From Eubacterium sp. (lineage in GTDB: Bacteria; Bacillota; Clostridia; Lachnospirales; Lachnospiraceae), in contig JAGABX010000146.1 of the NCBI GenBank assembly GCA_017614395.1, positions 1-64,000 on the forward strand: a DNA stretch of 64,000 nt, in the 5' to 3' direction. The position numbers were made by a program, and so were the translations under genes. Every line of letters begins with the position of its first letter. Position 1 is the stretch's first letter. The notes under the pieces were generated by a model. The model made no database searches. It saw only the letters and a program-made list of their open reading frames with translations, and was not told where the DNA came from. Shown piece by piece: positions 37,856 through 46,573 of this stretch.

Positions 37856-38455
37856 TCACCTCCGTCGCTCTGATGCCTCAAATTTTTTCCTCAAACGAAG
37901 TTCTGACATTATCCGGTTATAGTTTTCCTCATTGTCAGCATCATCCTCCAACGGTATATCCATGCTGACGGCTATATTTGTCAGGATGTGATTATTTGCA
38001 TCCTCCATTTCCTCGAATATCTGAATACGATCCACATACGTTCTCGCATCAAAAAAGTCCATCATTTTCTGTGTCATTTCGTCTTCAGGCTCATCTGATT
38101 TAATGGGGCCGCCCATTCCTATGGGACCACCCATCCCAATAGGTCCCTCCATCTCGATAGGATCCGGAGAGCCGGCATTATCTACCTTTTCCTTTTTCCT
38201 GGCATGACGGATTGCCCTCTTGTCAGGAAGATCACGGCGTTTGTCAATCTTGCCCGTTTGATCCTTTGCCTCGAGTTCATCAAATCCACGCGTAAACGTT
38301 GCAAAAAAATCGCGTTTCTCCATGACATAGTACTCGAACGGACCGGTCAGTTCCTGATAACATATGACATCCTGATAATTCGGCTTTGTCTGAGCCTGCG
38401 CAATTACCTGAACAGGGTTTCCGGTCTTTTTATCAAACATCACTCGTTTGTTCAT
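37856..38455 (-). CDS. DUF1653-like protein with GPIGMG repeats
   Basis: 199 residues. The first 60 residues resemble DUF1653 ([20 protein letters not shown] then [11 protein letters not shown]). A charged region follows, then a small tandem repeat [16 protein letters not shown] near residues 112-127 and a helical C-terminus of about 70 residues. ATG 38455 has AAGGAAGGA upstream. Overlaps the DUF1858 gene by 23 bases. Function unknown. Confidence 0.75.
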   Translation of the reverse strand: MNKRVMFDKKTGNPVQVIAQAQTKPNYQDVICYQELTGPFEYYVMEKRDFFATFTRGFDELEAKDQTGKIDKRRDLPDKRAIRHARKKEKVDNAGSPDPIEMEGPIGMGGPIGMGGPIKSDEPEDEMTQKMMDFFDARTYVDRIQIFEEMEDANNHILTNIAVSMDIPLEDDADNEENYNRIMSELRLRKKFEASERRR

Positions 38456-38702
38456 TTGAATCCTTCCTTTCGCTTTCAGCCAGCTTGTGGTTGACATAAT
38501 CGCAAACATCATCAACATCCAGCCCGTGTACCACACAGGCCTCGGCCAATGTCTCAACTGCCGCTGACGGGCAGCTCACACAACCCATTCCACACTCAAG
38601 CAATGCGATAAACGCATCGGGATGAGCCTGAAGCAGGTCATTGATTTTAACATCGGGCGTCGCATATTCCGTTATGTTTTCTTTATCTTCCATCTCTTCC
38701 AA
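38433..38702 (-). CDS. DUF1858 domain protein (TTG start)
   Basis: 89 residues. The DUF1858 fold includes INDLLQAHPDAFIALLECGM and the paired cysteines GCVSCPSA, a redox-active-looking CxxC. The likely start is TTG 38702, because AGGAGG lies nine bases before it; the next ATG (38693) would be too far from the site. Overlaps the next gene by 23 bases. Confidence 0.8.
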   Translation of the reverse strand: MEEMEDKENITEYATPDVKINDLLQAHPDAFIALLECGMGCVSCPSAAVETLAEACVVHGLDVDDVCDYVNHKLAESERKDSNEQTSDV

Positions 38703-38736
38703 GGCGTCACCCTCCTTTTTTAAGTATTATTACCAC

Positions 38737-38764
38737 ATTATAACACAAACACGAAAAAAAGCAA
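38737..38764 (-). promoter_or_regulatory. Promoter of the DUF1858 gene (TTGCTT, 16 bp, TATAAT)
   Basis: -10 TATAAT at 38737-38742 and -35 TTGCTT at 38759-38764. The -35 box lies inside the terminator of the upstream NlpC/P60 gene. Confidence 0.6.
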
Positions 38765-38791
38765 CCCCTGCGACATTTTCGCAAGGGTTGC
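38754..38791 (-). terminator. Intrinsic terminator of the NlpC/P60 gene
   Basis: A 13-base-pair stem GCAACCCTTGCGA/TCGCAGGGGTTGC with a five-base loop, followed by seven U on the transcribed strand (38754-38760). Confidence 0.9.
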
Positions 38792-38804
38792 AAAATCTCA
38801 AATA

Positions 38805-40262
38805 TTACAGAACACGTCTTGCCGTGATCGGTGTACGATAGTCGATAGGACTGGTCTTGATACCGGTTCGTGAGCTGCTGGCATGTACCACTCGTCCGCC
38901 TCCTATACACAAGGCAACATGTCCGACGCTGCCGCCGCTGCCGTAGAATATCAGGTCACCGGCTCTCGCATCATGCCAGTCAATCCTCGTTCCTACAGTG
39001 GACTGGGAGCTGGAAGTTCTCGGCAGTGATATTCCGAAGTGAGCGAATACCGACATCGTGAAACCAGAGCAGTCTGTACCGTTCGTCAGCGATGTTCCTC
39101 CGTACACATACGGATTACCGACAAACTGGAGTGCGTATGCGGCAATCGACTCACCGTCACCGCTGCCGGCACTGCTGCCGCCTGACGAACCACCGCCGTC
39201 ATCGCTTCCGCCGCCTCCGCCACCGGAGCCGTCATCAGCATCATTACAGCCGCCGGTTCCACCGCCGTTTCCGCCGCCATTTCCACCGCCGTTTCCGCCG
39301 CCGTTATCAGAGTTTCCGGAACCGCCGTTTCCGTTACCATTTCCGCCGTTACCTGATCCGCCGCCGTTTCCGCCGCCGTTATCGTTGTTTCCGCCGCCGT
39401 TTCCTGCGTTATTACCACCACCGTTGTTTCCGCCGCCTTCTCCGCCGCCGTTATGCGTATCATCAGCCTCGGCTGCTTCTGCTGCCTCACGACGACGCTG
39501 TTCCTCGCGTTCCTCCTCGATGGAAACAGCCTTTTTAAACTGAACGGTTACTTTTACATAATCCTTTGAGACATATCCTATACAGTCATCATCGACATTG
39601 ATCTTTACCCAGTCCGTCAGTTCCTGGACTACCGGATAGCTCTCATCCTCCGAAATCAAAGTGATGACCGTAGCGTCTGTATTATAGTCCTCACGAACCT
39701 TCAACGTCTCCGTGGTTACCGTCGCCCATTTGGTTCCGAACTCATCAATCAGTTTTTCAGCGCTGTATCCTATTGCCAGATAGTCCTTGCGGATATATCC
39801 CTCAACCGTTCCGGATTTAATAAACGCCCAATCACCCTCATGTTCAACGATCGTTGCGGCACTGCCTCGATACAGTTTCCCGACAATCTCTGCCTCAGTA
39901 TTGGGCTCCTTTCTTATATTAACATAATCTGCCGCGATGGAGATTCCGACATTTTCATATTCAGATGCGGATTTAACCTCTCCCTCGCCACTGTTATCAT
40001 CCTCTACCAACGCGTCTCCGACAACCGCTGTCCCGCTGGCTGCGTTTCCGCCGAGCATGTCGGCAAAAGCAACGATAGCCTCAGGATCAGAACCTGCGCC
40101 TGACTGCAGAGAACAGAACATATCAAGCGTGTATGACATCCCTGCCATCTCCGTCTCAGACCCCATAGTCGTAGAACGGACGGTCACTGCCGATGCCAAA
40201 AATCCCAACGACATAATGCAGGCTGCACCAAGTACTGCGCCACACAGTCTTCTTCGAATCAT
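38805..40262 (-). CDS. Secreted NlpC/P60 peptidoglycan hydrolase with SH3 domains
   Basis: 485 residues. A signal peptide (basic start, LGAACIMSLGFLASAVTV), two bacterial SH3 domains (GISIAADYVNIRKEPNTEAE and WATVTTETLKVREDYNTDAT), a charged helix of about 25 residues, then a Gly/Asn-rich linker of about 100 residues made of GGGN-like repeats. The NlpC/P60 domain ends the protein: catalytic Cys in NGTDCSGFTMSVF and His in GSVGHVALCIGGG. It cleaves peptidoglycan stem peptides, probably at daughter-cell separation or turnover (inference). ATG 40262 has GGAGG upstream. Confidence 0.93.
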   Translation of the reverse strand: MIRRRLCGAVLGAACIMSLGFLASAVTVRSTTMGSETEMAGMSYTLDMFCSLQSGAGSDPEAIVAFADMLGGNAASGTAVVGDALVEDDNSGEGEVKSASEYENVGISIAADYVNIRKEPNTEAEIVGKLYRGSAATIVEHEGDWAFIKSGTVEGYIRKDYLAIGYSAEKLIDEFGTKWATVTTETLKVREDYNTDATVITLISEDESYPVVQELTDWVKINVDDDCIGYVSKDYVKVTVQFKKAVSIEEEREEQRRREAAEAAEADDTHNGGGEGGGNNGGGNNAGNGGGNNDNGGGNGGGSGNGGNGNGNGGSGNSDNGGGNGGGNGGGNGGGTGGCNDADDGSGGGGGGSDDGGGSSGGSSAGSGDGESIAAYALQFVGNPYVYGGTSLTNGTDCSGFTMSVFAHFGISLPRTSSSQSTVGTRIDWHDARAGDLIFYGSGGSVGHVALCIGGGRVVHASSSRTGIKTSPIDYRTPITARRVL

Positions 40263-40295
40263 ATTACCCTCCAAATGTTACAAATCTATTAACAA

Positions 40296-40338
40296 AACAC
40301 GAATTTAGTATATCAATTTATTCTACGTCTGTCAACTA
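40296..40338 (-). promoter_or_regulatory. Promoter of the NlpC/P60 gene (TTGACA, 17 bp, TATACT)
   Basis: Within this stretch TTGACA and TATACT are separated by 17 bases, about 45 bases before the start codon. The region upstream, to about 40430, is strongly A/T-rich (runs of A and T up to eight). Confidence 0.75.
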
Positions 40339-40472
40339 TTTTTTTAAAAAAAAGTCAAATTTCGTAAAATTTACATTTTTTCTAAAAAATTTTAAAAAAT
40401 TTCAAAAAAACCCTTTTCTTTTTGACAAATATGTGTTAGAATAATGACAGTTGATACAAGGAGGTGTCGCTT

Positions 40473-40667
40473 ATGGAGTTATCAGACGGCATGAACATTG
40501 CCAGATACGCTTCACTTAATTCTCAATACACTGCCATGGAGGGCGTGGGAATTGCGATGATGCGAAACGCTATGGATATGCAGGAACAGATGGGCGAGGC
40601 GCTGACGCAGATGATGGAGCAATCTGTCAATCCCACATTGGGAGCAAACATCGACTATAGGGTATAA
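40473..40667 (+). CDS. YjfB-like putative motility protein
   Basis: 64 residues, ending in NPTLGANIDYRV like the YjfB family (PHLGxxIDxxV), with a preceding helix AMMRNAMDMQEQMGEALTQM. The family is linked to motility in Bacillus by annotation only. ATG 40473 has AAGGAGG at 40458-40464. It lies between the divergent NlpC gene and the thioesterase. Confidence 0.82.
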   Translation: MELSDGMNIARYASLNSQYTAMEGVGIAMMRNAMDMQEQMGEALTQMMEQSVNPTLGANIDYRV

Positions 40668-40702
40668 TTACTTTCTTTCTCCTTTCTTTATGGATAGTGT
40701 GT

Positions 40703-40746
40703 AAGAGATCTGGTGAACTACCGACGGGTAGGTTGTCAGGTCTCTT
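40703..40746 (+). other. Long hairpin between the YjfB-like and thioesterase genes
   Basis: A stem of about 20 pairs, AAGAGATCTGGTGAACTACC with GGTAGGTTGTCAGGTCTCTT, four-base loop GACG, several G-U pairs and one mismatch. A run of seven T follows only after 14 further bases (40761-40767), so it is an atypical terminator or another RNA structure. Confidence 0.6.
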
Positions 40747-40780
40747 GCCATGTGTTGGGGTTTTTTTCAATTTTTTTGAA

Positions 40781-40806
40781 GACTTTTTTCGGAGACTTTT
40801 TTCGGA
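40781..40806 (+). repeat. Tandem duplication of a 13-base unit before the thioesterase
   Basis: GACTTTTTTCGGA occurs twice head to tail at 40781-40793 and 40794-40806. The second copy supplies the CGGAGG ribosome binding site of the thioesterase gene. Confidence 0.8.
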
Positions 40807-40813
40807 GGTTTAT

Positions 40814-41524
40814 ATGTATACTGTACATGACAGGGTTTCATACAGCCGCATCGACTCCCATCGCATGATCGGGATCGAGTCAATCATCGATTCCATGCAG
40901 GACTGCGCGCTTTTCCACAGTGAGGACGCAGGGTTGTCCGCCGCGAAACTCGCCGAGAAAAACCGGGCATGGTTAGTCTCTGCCTGGCATGTGATCTTCG
41001 TACGGCGTCCGCAAATGGGTGAGTATTTTGATATGCACACCTGGGCATACAAATTCACCGGCATATTCGGACAACGTAATTTTCTCATGGAAACCCCTGA
41101 TCATGAGGTTCTGGCTTACGCCGATTCGAGGTGGTTCTTCTTTGATTCCGAATCAGGAAAACCAACGCGGGTTACTCCCGAGGAGATTGAGGGATACGGC
41201 ACGGAACCGCCGTACGAAATGGATTACTCTGTTTCTCGCAAGGTAACATATCCTGATTCTTTGGAGAAAAAGGGCGAGATCTTTGTTAATCCGAGCCTGC
41301 TCGACTCCAACCGGCATTTAAACAACGGTCAGTACGTCCGTTTGGCCGTCGGATATCTTCCGCCGGATTTCGATACGGCAGAGTTCCGCGCCGAGTACCG
41401 CAACGCTGCGCATTATGGAGATATCATGCATGTTTTTGCAGGTGAATCTGACGGACGATTTTATGTTGTGTTTGCTGATGCGGAGAGTGAGCCGTATTTC
41501 ATCAGCGAGTTTACCCCAAAATAA
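40814..41524 (+). CDS. Acyl-ACP thioesterase, FatA/FatB-like
   Basis: 236 residues with two hotdog repeats. It releases fatty acids from acyl carrier protein. Typical parts are VSYSRIDSHRMIGIESIIDS in the first half, AWLVSAWHVIFVRRPQMGEY, and NPSLLDSNRHLNNGQYVRLA in the second half, which holds the catalytic Asp/Asn/His-type residues. ATG 40814 follows CGGAGG. An in-frame extension to 40697 runs through the hairpin and is not credible. CvfB follows 16 bases downstream. Confidence 0.88.
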   Translation: MYTVHDRVSYSRIDSHRMIGIESIIDSMQDCALFHSEDAGLSAAKLAEKNRAWLVSAWHVIFVRRPQMGEYFDMHTWAYKFTGIFGQRNFLMETPDHEVLAYADSRWFFFDSESGKPTRVTPEEIEGYGTEPPYEMDYSVSRKVTYPDSLEKKGEIFVNPSLLDSNRHLNNGQYVRLAVGYLPPDFDTAEFRAEYRNAAHYGDIMHVFAGESDGRFYVVFADAESEPYFISEFTPK

Positions 41525-41540
41525 AACAGGAGGAAAACAC

Positions 41541-42440
41541 ATGACTTCGGAAACGACACAGTACCTCTCCGATCACATCGGTACCCGCCGCACGCTCAAA
41601 ATCGCGCGCATGACAGAGCATGGCGCTTATCTCGTTGACGATACCGCACAGGTGGATGACGAGGTTCTCCTGCCGCGCGGTGAGCTGACTGATGAATTGG
41701 GAGTGGGATCACAGGTCGATGTTTTCTTATATAAGGATTCCGAAGATCGTCTGACTGCCACTTTGGAACAACCTGCCCTTTTATTAGGCGAGGTTGCCCG
41801 GTTAAAGGTAGCAGCTGTTACAAATATCGGCGCATTCCTCGAATGGGGTTTGAAAAAGGATCTGTTCCTGCCATTCAAGGAACAGACAAAACGCGTCAAA
41901 CCCGGCGATGAAATTCCCGTCGCGCTGTATCTCGATAAAAGTGAACGTCTCTGTGCGACAATGCACCTCTATGACTTTTTAAAAACACCGGCTCCCTATC
42001 AGGTTCAGGATCATATTCAGGGACAGATTTATGAGATCCTTGACTCATTCGGCGCTTTTGTGATTATTGATAACAGTTATTCCGGTCTCATTCCTCACAA
42101 CGAGATGAACCGCGAACTGCATGTTGGTGATATGCTGTCCGCGAGAATCAAAGAGATCACGTCAGACGGTAAACTGACACTATCACTTCAGGAGAAAAAG
42201 AAGGTCCAGATGAGGGACGATGCCGCGCGTATATATGAGAGGCTTGTTTCGTCAGGCGGATTTCTGCCTTTCCATGACAAAACATCACCTGAAATCATAA
42301 AAAGAGAATTCCAAACCAGCAAAGCCGCGTTCAAACGCGCCCTGGGACGGTTAAAAAAAGAAAACCGGATCACAATCCATGAGGACGGGATCCGGTTAGT
42401 AAAATCAGATAATAATCAGTCTACTTCAATATCAAAATAA
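41541..42440 (+). CDS. CvfB-like S1 RNA-binding protein
   Basis: 299 residues. Three S1-type repeats (TEHGAYLVDD, AVTNIGAFLEWGLKKDLFLP, LDSFGAFVIIDNSYSGLIPH) and a C-terminal winged helix (SPEIIKREFQTSKAAFKRAL) give the CvfB domain order. CvfB-type proteins bind RNA and affect virulence regulators in Staphylococcus; here the role is unknown. AGGAGG precedes ATG 41541. The 3' end overlaps the facing FN3 gene by 25 bases. Confidence 0.9.
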   Translation: MTSETTQYLSDHIGTRRTLKIARMTEHGAYLVDDTAQVDDEVLLPRGELTDELGVGSQVDVFLYKDSEDRLTATLEQPALLLGEVARLKVAAVTNIGAFLEWGLKKDLFLPFKEQTKRVKPGDEIPVALYLDKSERLCATMHLYDFLKTPAPYQVQDHIQGQIYEILDSFGAFVIIDNSYSGLIPHNEMNRELHVGDMLSARIKEITSDGKLTLSLQEKKKVQMRDDAARIYERLVSSGGFLPFHDKTSPEIIKREFQTSKAAFKRALGRLKKENRITIHEDGIRLVKSDNNQSTSISK

Positions 42441-43411
42441 GCCGGTTTGACATAAACACTGCCCTCATCATATACAGGGCTCTTCATTTCCTTTCCATCC
42501 ACCTCAAAATAATAATACACTCTAATATAATATGTCCGGCCACTCGTTCCGCTGCTGATCATGTGTTCGCCGTATTCCGAGAACTGACATTTCGTATCCT
42601 TATCCTTAACGAGAGCCGCCATTTCAAAGCCTTTGTTTTTCTTTGGTGATACAAACACTTCTTTTTTTGACGCGTCCTTAACCTTCAGTCCCGAGACATG
42701 AATGGTATCTCCCCCTCCGGAGAGTTTGATCTCCTTTGCAGACGCATAGTATAACGGTTCCGACCACTCTCCGTAATACTTCTTTTTACCGTTGTTCAGA
42801 TTAATGTATCCACGAACACGAACGCGCGCCACACGTCCCCTGTAACACGGTTTGATCGTCTTCATCACGGTTGCCTGACCGGATACGGAGGATGCCGTAA
42901 TCGTAGCGGACGACAGCTTTTTCCCGTTCAGTTTTTCAACACGAATCTGATAACCGTCAACCTGTCCGTCCGATGCCCATGAGATATCTGCCTCATCCGA
43001 AGCGCGGTACCAATATGTGAGTTCGGGTTTGGCCTGTTGTTTAGGCAGGGTACGCATGCCCTGAAGCATAATTCCCGGATCATCCTCCGAGATTTTGTTT
43101 CCCTCGGGATCACACTCAAATATTTTGAAAAAGTTAGTGCTGCCCGGCATGAGTGAATCAATTGTTACAGGACTGGTCACCACACCGAGTTTACCGACCT
43201 CCTGTCCTGACGAGGTATACTGATACATCAGATACTGTCCGGCAGTTCCCTCCCATGAAACCGTTACGGAGGTTTCCGTGGCGTCAGTCTGCCGAATAAG
43301 TCCGACCGTTGTTTCCGCCATAGAATCCTTGCCGGATTTTTCGCTCAGCACCAGTCCCGTCACCAACAATGCAAAAACAAGCGCGAAACCGAATGCTATT
43401 CTTTTTTTCAT
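42416..43411 (-). CDS. Exported protein with fibronectin III-like repeats
   Basis: 331 residues. An N-terminal signal or anchor (KKRIAFGFALVFALLVTGLV) precedes three FN3-like units, shown by TSVTVSWEGTAGQYLMYQYT, ADISWASDGQVDGYQIRVEK and the ending SGRTYYIRVYYYFEVDGKEM. Function unknown; the protein is probably cell-surface bound. Its ribosome binding site is inside the end of the GlgB-like gene, so the two are coupled. Confidence 0.78.
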   Translation of the reverse strand: MKKRIAFGFALVFALLVTGLVLSEKSGKDSMAETTVGLIRQTDATETSVTVSWEGTAGQYLMYQYTSSGQEVGKLGVVTSPVTIDSLMPGSTNFFKIFECDPEGNKISEDDPGIMLQGMRTLPKQQAKPELTYWYRASDEADISWASDGQVDGYQIRVEKLNGKKLSSATITASSVSGQATVMKTIKPCYRGRVARVRVRGYINLNNGKKKYYGEWSEPLYYASAKEIKLSGGGDTIHVSGLKVKDASKKEVFVSPKKNKGFEMAALVKDKDTKCQFSEYGEHMISSGTSGRTYYIRVYYYFEVDGKEMKSPVYDEGSVYVKPAYFDIEVD

Positions 43412-43416
43412 GGTTA

Positions 43417-45732
43417 TCAGCTCCCTTTCTCACAAGAGAAGATATGAATTGCCATAGGCGCCAAACGAACGTCTATTGAATTTGTACGTCCGTCCTGCTT
43501 TATCTTCTTGGAATGTTTGAGACGCGGATTCCCAAATCCGAATCCTCCGAATTTCTCATCATCACTGTTGAATATTTCCTTGTATTTACCTGCAAACGGA
43601 ACGCCCACACGGAATCTGTCATAGGGCACCGGAGTGAAATTGCAGATGACCATCAGTGTCTCTCCCTTGGTTTTTCTCAGAAAGGCAATTGATGAACGGT
43701 CAGCATCAAGCGCTGATATCCACTCAAACCCGTCAGTGCTGTCATCCTCTGCAAACAACGCCGGATGCGCCCTGTAAAAAGCATTTATAACACTGACGTA
43801 GTTGCGGAGTTTCTCATGCTCCTCTCTCTCATCGGTTATTTTCCAGCCATGCGGCAGAATTCCTGTTTTATAATCCGTCTTTTCACGATGGCGATACAAT
43901 GGTGCCCCGAGATACCACGGATCAAGTTCACCCGTTTCCGTACCTGCAAAATTGAGCACGCGTCCCGGATGTGTCATCTGGAAACCATAACTCAATCGCA
44001 GTGACGCAAATTTCTGATGGCGCATTCCGGCCATCTTGTGGAACATAGCTCCGGCGTTTCCTGCCACATCATCACAGCCTATGCCCAACAGATATTCCTC
44101 GGCATACTGATATGCCATGCTGAGCGTCAACGTATCATGCCGTCCTCTCCTGAACAACGGATCCGTTTGCATATAATCGAGGAAATCGTGTTTCCATCCC
44201 TCATTCCATACGAGGTCAAATCCGATTCCTCCGTCTGCTATAGGATCTGTCAGCCCCGGATAGATAACGGAATCATGTCCGATCGTAAATGCGCCCGGCG
44301 CCTCCTCATGCACTATCTCATTCAGTTTTTTCAAAAATTCAAGTCCCTCGAGATTCTCATTTCCGCCATACATATTCGGAACCCAGTCATCCGGAGAGCG
44401 ACCGTAATCACAATACAGCATTGGACCCAGTCCGTTTATCTGCAGACCGTCAATATGGAATTCCCTGCACATATACATTGCGCTTTCTATGAGGAAATTC
44501 GACACCTCCGGCCGGCCGTAGTTATATAATTTTGCACCCATGTACGGATGGATTCCCTGACGGGGATCCAGATGCTCATACAGACAGGTTCCGTCAAAAT
44601 CTGTCAGACCATGAGAGTCTATCGGGAAAAAGGACGGCGTCCAGTCGAGGATAACACCTATTCCCTTTTTATGGAATTCATCAACAAAAAATTTAAAATC
44701 CTCCGGCTTTCCGTAACGTGATGTCGGAGCAAAATAACCGGTTGTCAGATATCCCAGTGACTGATCCAGCGGATGCTCCAAAACAGGAAGGATATTTACG
44801 TGTGTGTATCCCATCTCGTCACAATACCTGGCCACATCCGATGCAATAGTCCTGTAATCATGGAACTGCAGCTGACAGGTTTTTTTGGAAACAGGATCCG
44901 GCAGGACAAAACCGGCAAGGCTGAAGGAATACACTAACATTGCGTCCTTCTGCACCTTATAGCGGACACGGTTTTTCATCCACTCATCGTCGCCCCATTT
45001 ATAGTTGTCAGGCTCACAAACGATTGCGCTGAACTCCGGTCTCAGATCAAACATCAGACCGCAGGGATCGGTTTTGTACACTTCTTTTCCGACTGAATTC
45101 AGTATACGGAACTGATACTTTTCTCCGGCGCATATTCCCGGAATAAATAATTCAAATATCCCGGCTTCCTCAAGTCTTGTCATAGGGTTGGAGGCAGGAT
45201 TCCACTCATTAAACGGTCCTACTACCGATACCGCGCGGGCATTCGGCGCCCAAACGGCAAAATGTGTTCCCTTTACACCCTCTGCCTCGCATACATGCGC
45301 GCCCAATATCGATGTCAGATTCCTGTGGATTCCGTTAACAAAACGGTTGCGGTCCATGGCATCAATCATTGACGGCACACTGTATGGATCGATCAGTTCG
45401 CATGTCTCCTTACCTTTGGTAACAAAAAGATGATATGACGGAAACATATCCGGTGTCATTGCTTCGCGGTCAGCTTTCTTCTTCGGAAGCTTTTTAACAG
45501 GAATCACCGCGGCAAAATACCCCGTCCGTGACATTTTTTTCATGGGATAGGAACGACCGGTCTCCATTATTTTTAATTTGATCTCTGTTGCGCGGGGGAA
45601 CATAACTCCGACAAACATATGCGTCGCATCCACCGCCCTCGGTCCCAATACCTCCTCAGGGTGATCACACTCCGCATACTCCAAAGCCTCTATTTCAGGC
45701 CACTGGACCAGATCCTCTACCTTGATTGCCAT
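43417..45732 (-). CDS. GlgB-like protein with lost catalytic residues
   Basis: 771 residues, with CBM48 and GH13 branching-enzyme architecture. Conserved flanks include FAVWAPNARAVSVVGPFNEW, YTHVNILPVLEHPLDQSLGY and YFAPTSRYGKPEDFKFFVDE. At the four GH13 regions key residues differ from functional GlgB: DWTPSFF where DWVPGHF is usual; DGLQINGL where DGLRVDAV carries the nucleophile Asp (here Asn); IGHDS where IAEES carries the acid/base Glu; GCDDVA where SHDEVV is usual. It probably binds glucan without branching it (inference). ATG 45732 has GGAG eight bases upstream. Confidence 0.88.
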   Translation of the reverse strand: MAIKVEDLVQWPEIEALEYAECDHPEEVLGPRAVDATHMFVGVMFPRATEIKLKIMETGRSYPMKKMSRTGYFAAVIPVKKLPKKKADREAMTPDMFPSYHLFVTKGKETCELIDPYSVPSMIDAMDRNRFVNGIHRNLTSILGAHVCEAEGVKGTHFAVWAPNARAVSVVGPFNEWNPASNPMTRLEEAGIFELFIPGICAGEKYQFRILNSVGKEVYKTDPCGLMFDLRPEFSAIVCEPDNYKWGDDEWMKNRVRYKVQKDAMLVYSFSLAGFVLPDPVSKKTCQLQFHDYRTIASDVARYCDEMGYTHVNILPVLEHPLDQSLGYLTTGYFAPTSRYGKPEDFKFFVDEFHKKGIGVILDWTPSFFPIDSHGLTDFDGTCLYEHLDPRQGIHPYMGAKLYNYGRPEVSNFLIESAMYMCREFHIDGLQINGLGPMLYCDYGRSPDDWVPNMYGGNENLEGLEFLKKLNEIVHEEAPGAFTIGHDSVIYPGLTDPIADGGIGFDLVWNEGWKHDFLDYMQTDPLFRRGRHDTLTLSMAYQYAEEYLLGIGCDDVAGNAGAMFHKMAGMRHQKFASLRLSYGFQMTHPGRVLNFAGTETGELDPWYLGAPLYRHREKTDYKTGILPHGWKITDEREEHEKLRNYVSVINAFYRAHPALFAEDDSTDGFEWISALDADRSSIAFLRKTKGETLMVICNFTPVPYDRFRVGVPFAGKYKEIFNSDDEKFGGFGFGNPRLKHSKKIKQDGRTNSIDVRLAPMAIHIFSCEKGS

Positions 45733-45836
45733 CACGTCATCTCCTTTCGTTCACAAAATTACAGTCTCAGATGTCCAATCATTACTCCTCACGGCCATCC
45801 CGCCCTTACACACGGATCGTTCGTGAAAAGAAACGA

Positions 45837-46526
45837 TCAATCGTCATACCATTCACGAACCGGTGTACCTGTATCGTCATAGGTAACCTCTGATTTCGGC
45901 TGGTACTTTTTCAAAACATGTTCCATCGGATAGGTGGATAAAAAGCCCACCAGTCCCGGCAATACTATTCCGAATATCATAGTAGGTGTCGCGAACTGAA
46001 CATAGATCAGCATCGCGGAGAAAAATATCATCGCGAAAATCACCAACGTATGCAATATATGACGGAACGCGCAAAACATAGCAAATTTAAAAGTAGTAGT
46101 GAATTTATTATCAAAACGCGAAATAATCGGAAATATATTTATTGTGATCAATGCCAGAATAATCATCATTACTAAATAAACCGCTGCCAGTACTCCGCCT
46201 GTTCCGGTTTTTGTTGACATATTCAATCCCAGATAATTAATATTCCAAATCAGAATCGTATATGCCAGTACAATAATAACCCAGTAAATCGTGGATTGTT
46301 TGAAGTTCATTTTAAAACTTCTCCAGAACTCACGCCACACATATCCCTGACCGTGTCGGATCACCTTGGCGCATACATAATATAACGATGTAATCGCATC
46401 TCCGATAGTAATTACCGGAATGCAAAACACCAAAAATATTATTGACACCCACAGCATATCCGCGATTCTCGACAGGGTAACCATAACCGGGTTGTCAGTC
46501 GCAAAAAATCTTCCCAAGCGGCTCAT
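45837..46526 (-). CDS. DUF624 (YesL-like) membrane protein
   Basis: 229 residues, about five or six hydrophobic segments. The family landmarks are LWVSIIFLVFCIPVITIGDA and ITSLYYVCAKVIRHGQGYVW followed by EFWRSFKMNFKQST. DUF624 proteins often accompany sugar transport or glycan genes; the function is not known. It precedes the GlgB-like gene, 105 bases apart. Confidence 0.87.
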   Translation of the reverse strand: MSRLGRFFATDNPVMVTLSRIADMLWVSIIFLVFCIPVITIGDAITSLYYVCAKVIRHGQGYVWREFWRSFKMNFKQSTIYWVIIVLAYTILIWNINYLGLNMSTKTGTGGVLAAVYLVMMIILALITINIFPIISRFDNKFTTTFKFAMFCAFRHILHTLVIFAMIFFSAMLIYVQFATPTMIFGIVLPGLVGFLSTYPMEHVLKKYQPKSEVTYDDTGTPVREWYDD

Positions 46527-46573
46527 ACTTGCTCCTTACCACCATAAATACTTTTCGATGCCGGGCTCGTTGC

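Noticed and set aside
39085..39470. GGN repeats of the NlpC linker as a possible CRISPR or satellite array
   Set aside because: Repeats are imperfect, in frame and codon-periodic; they encode a Gly/Asn linker.
39058..39543. Proline- or arginine-rich open frames opposite the NlpC linker
   Set aside because: They are by-products of the GGN codon repeats of the linker on the other strand.
40697..40813. N-terminal extension of the thioesterase
   Set aside because: It runs across the hairpin and tandem repeat and encodes no family sequence; the true site is at 40814.
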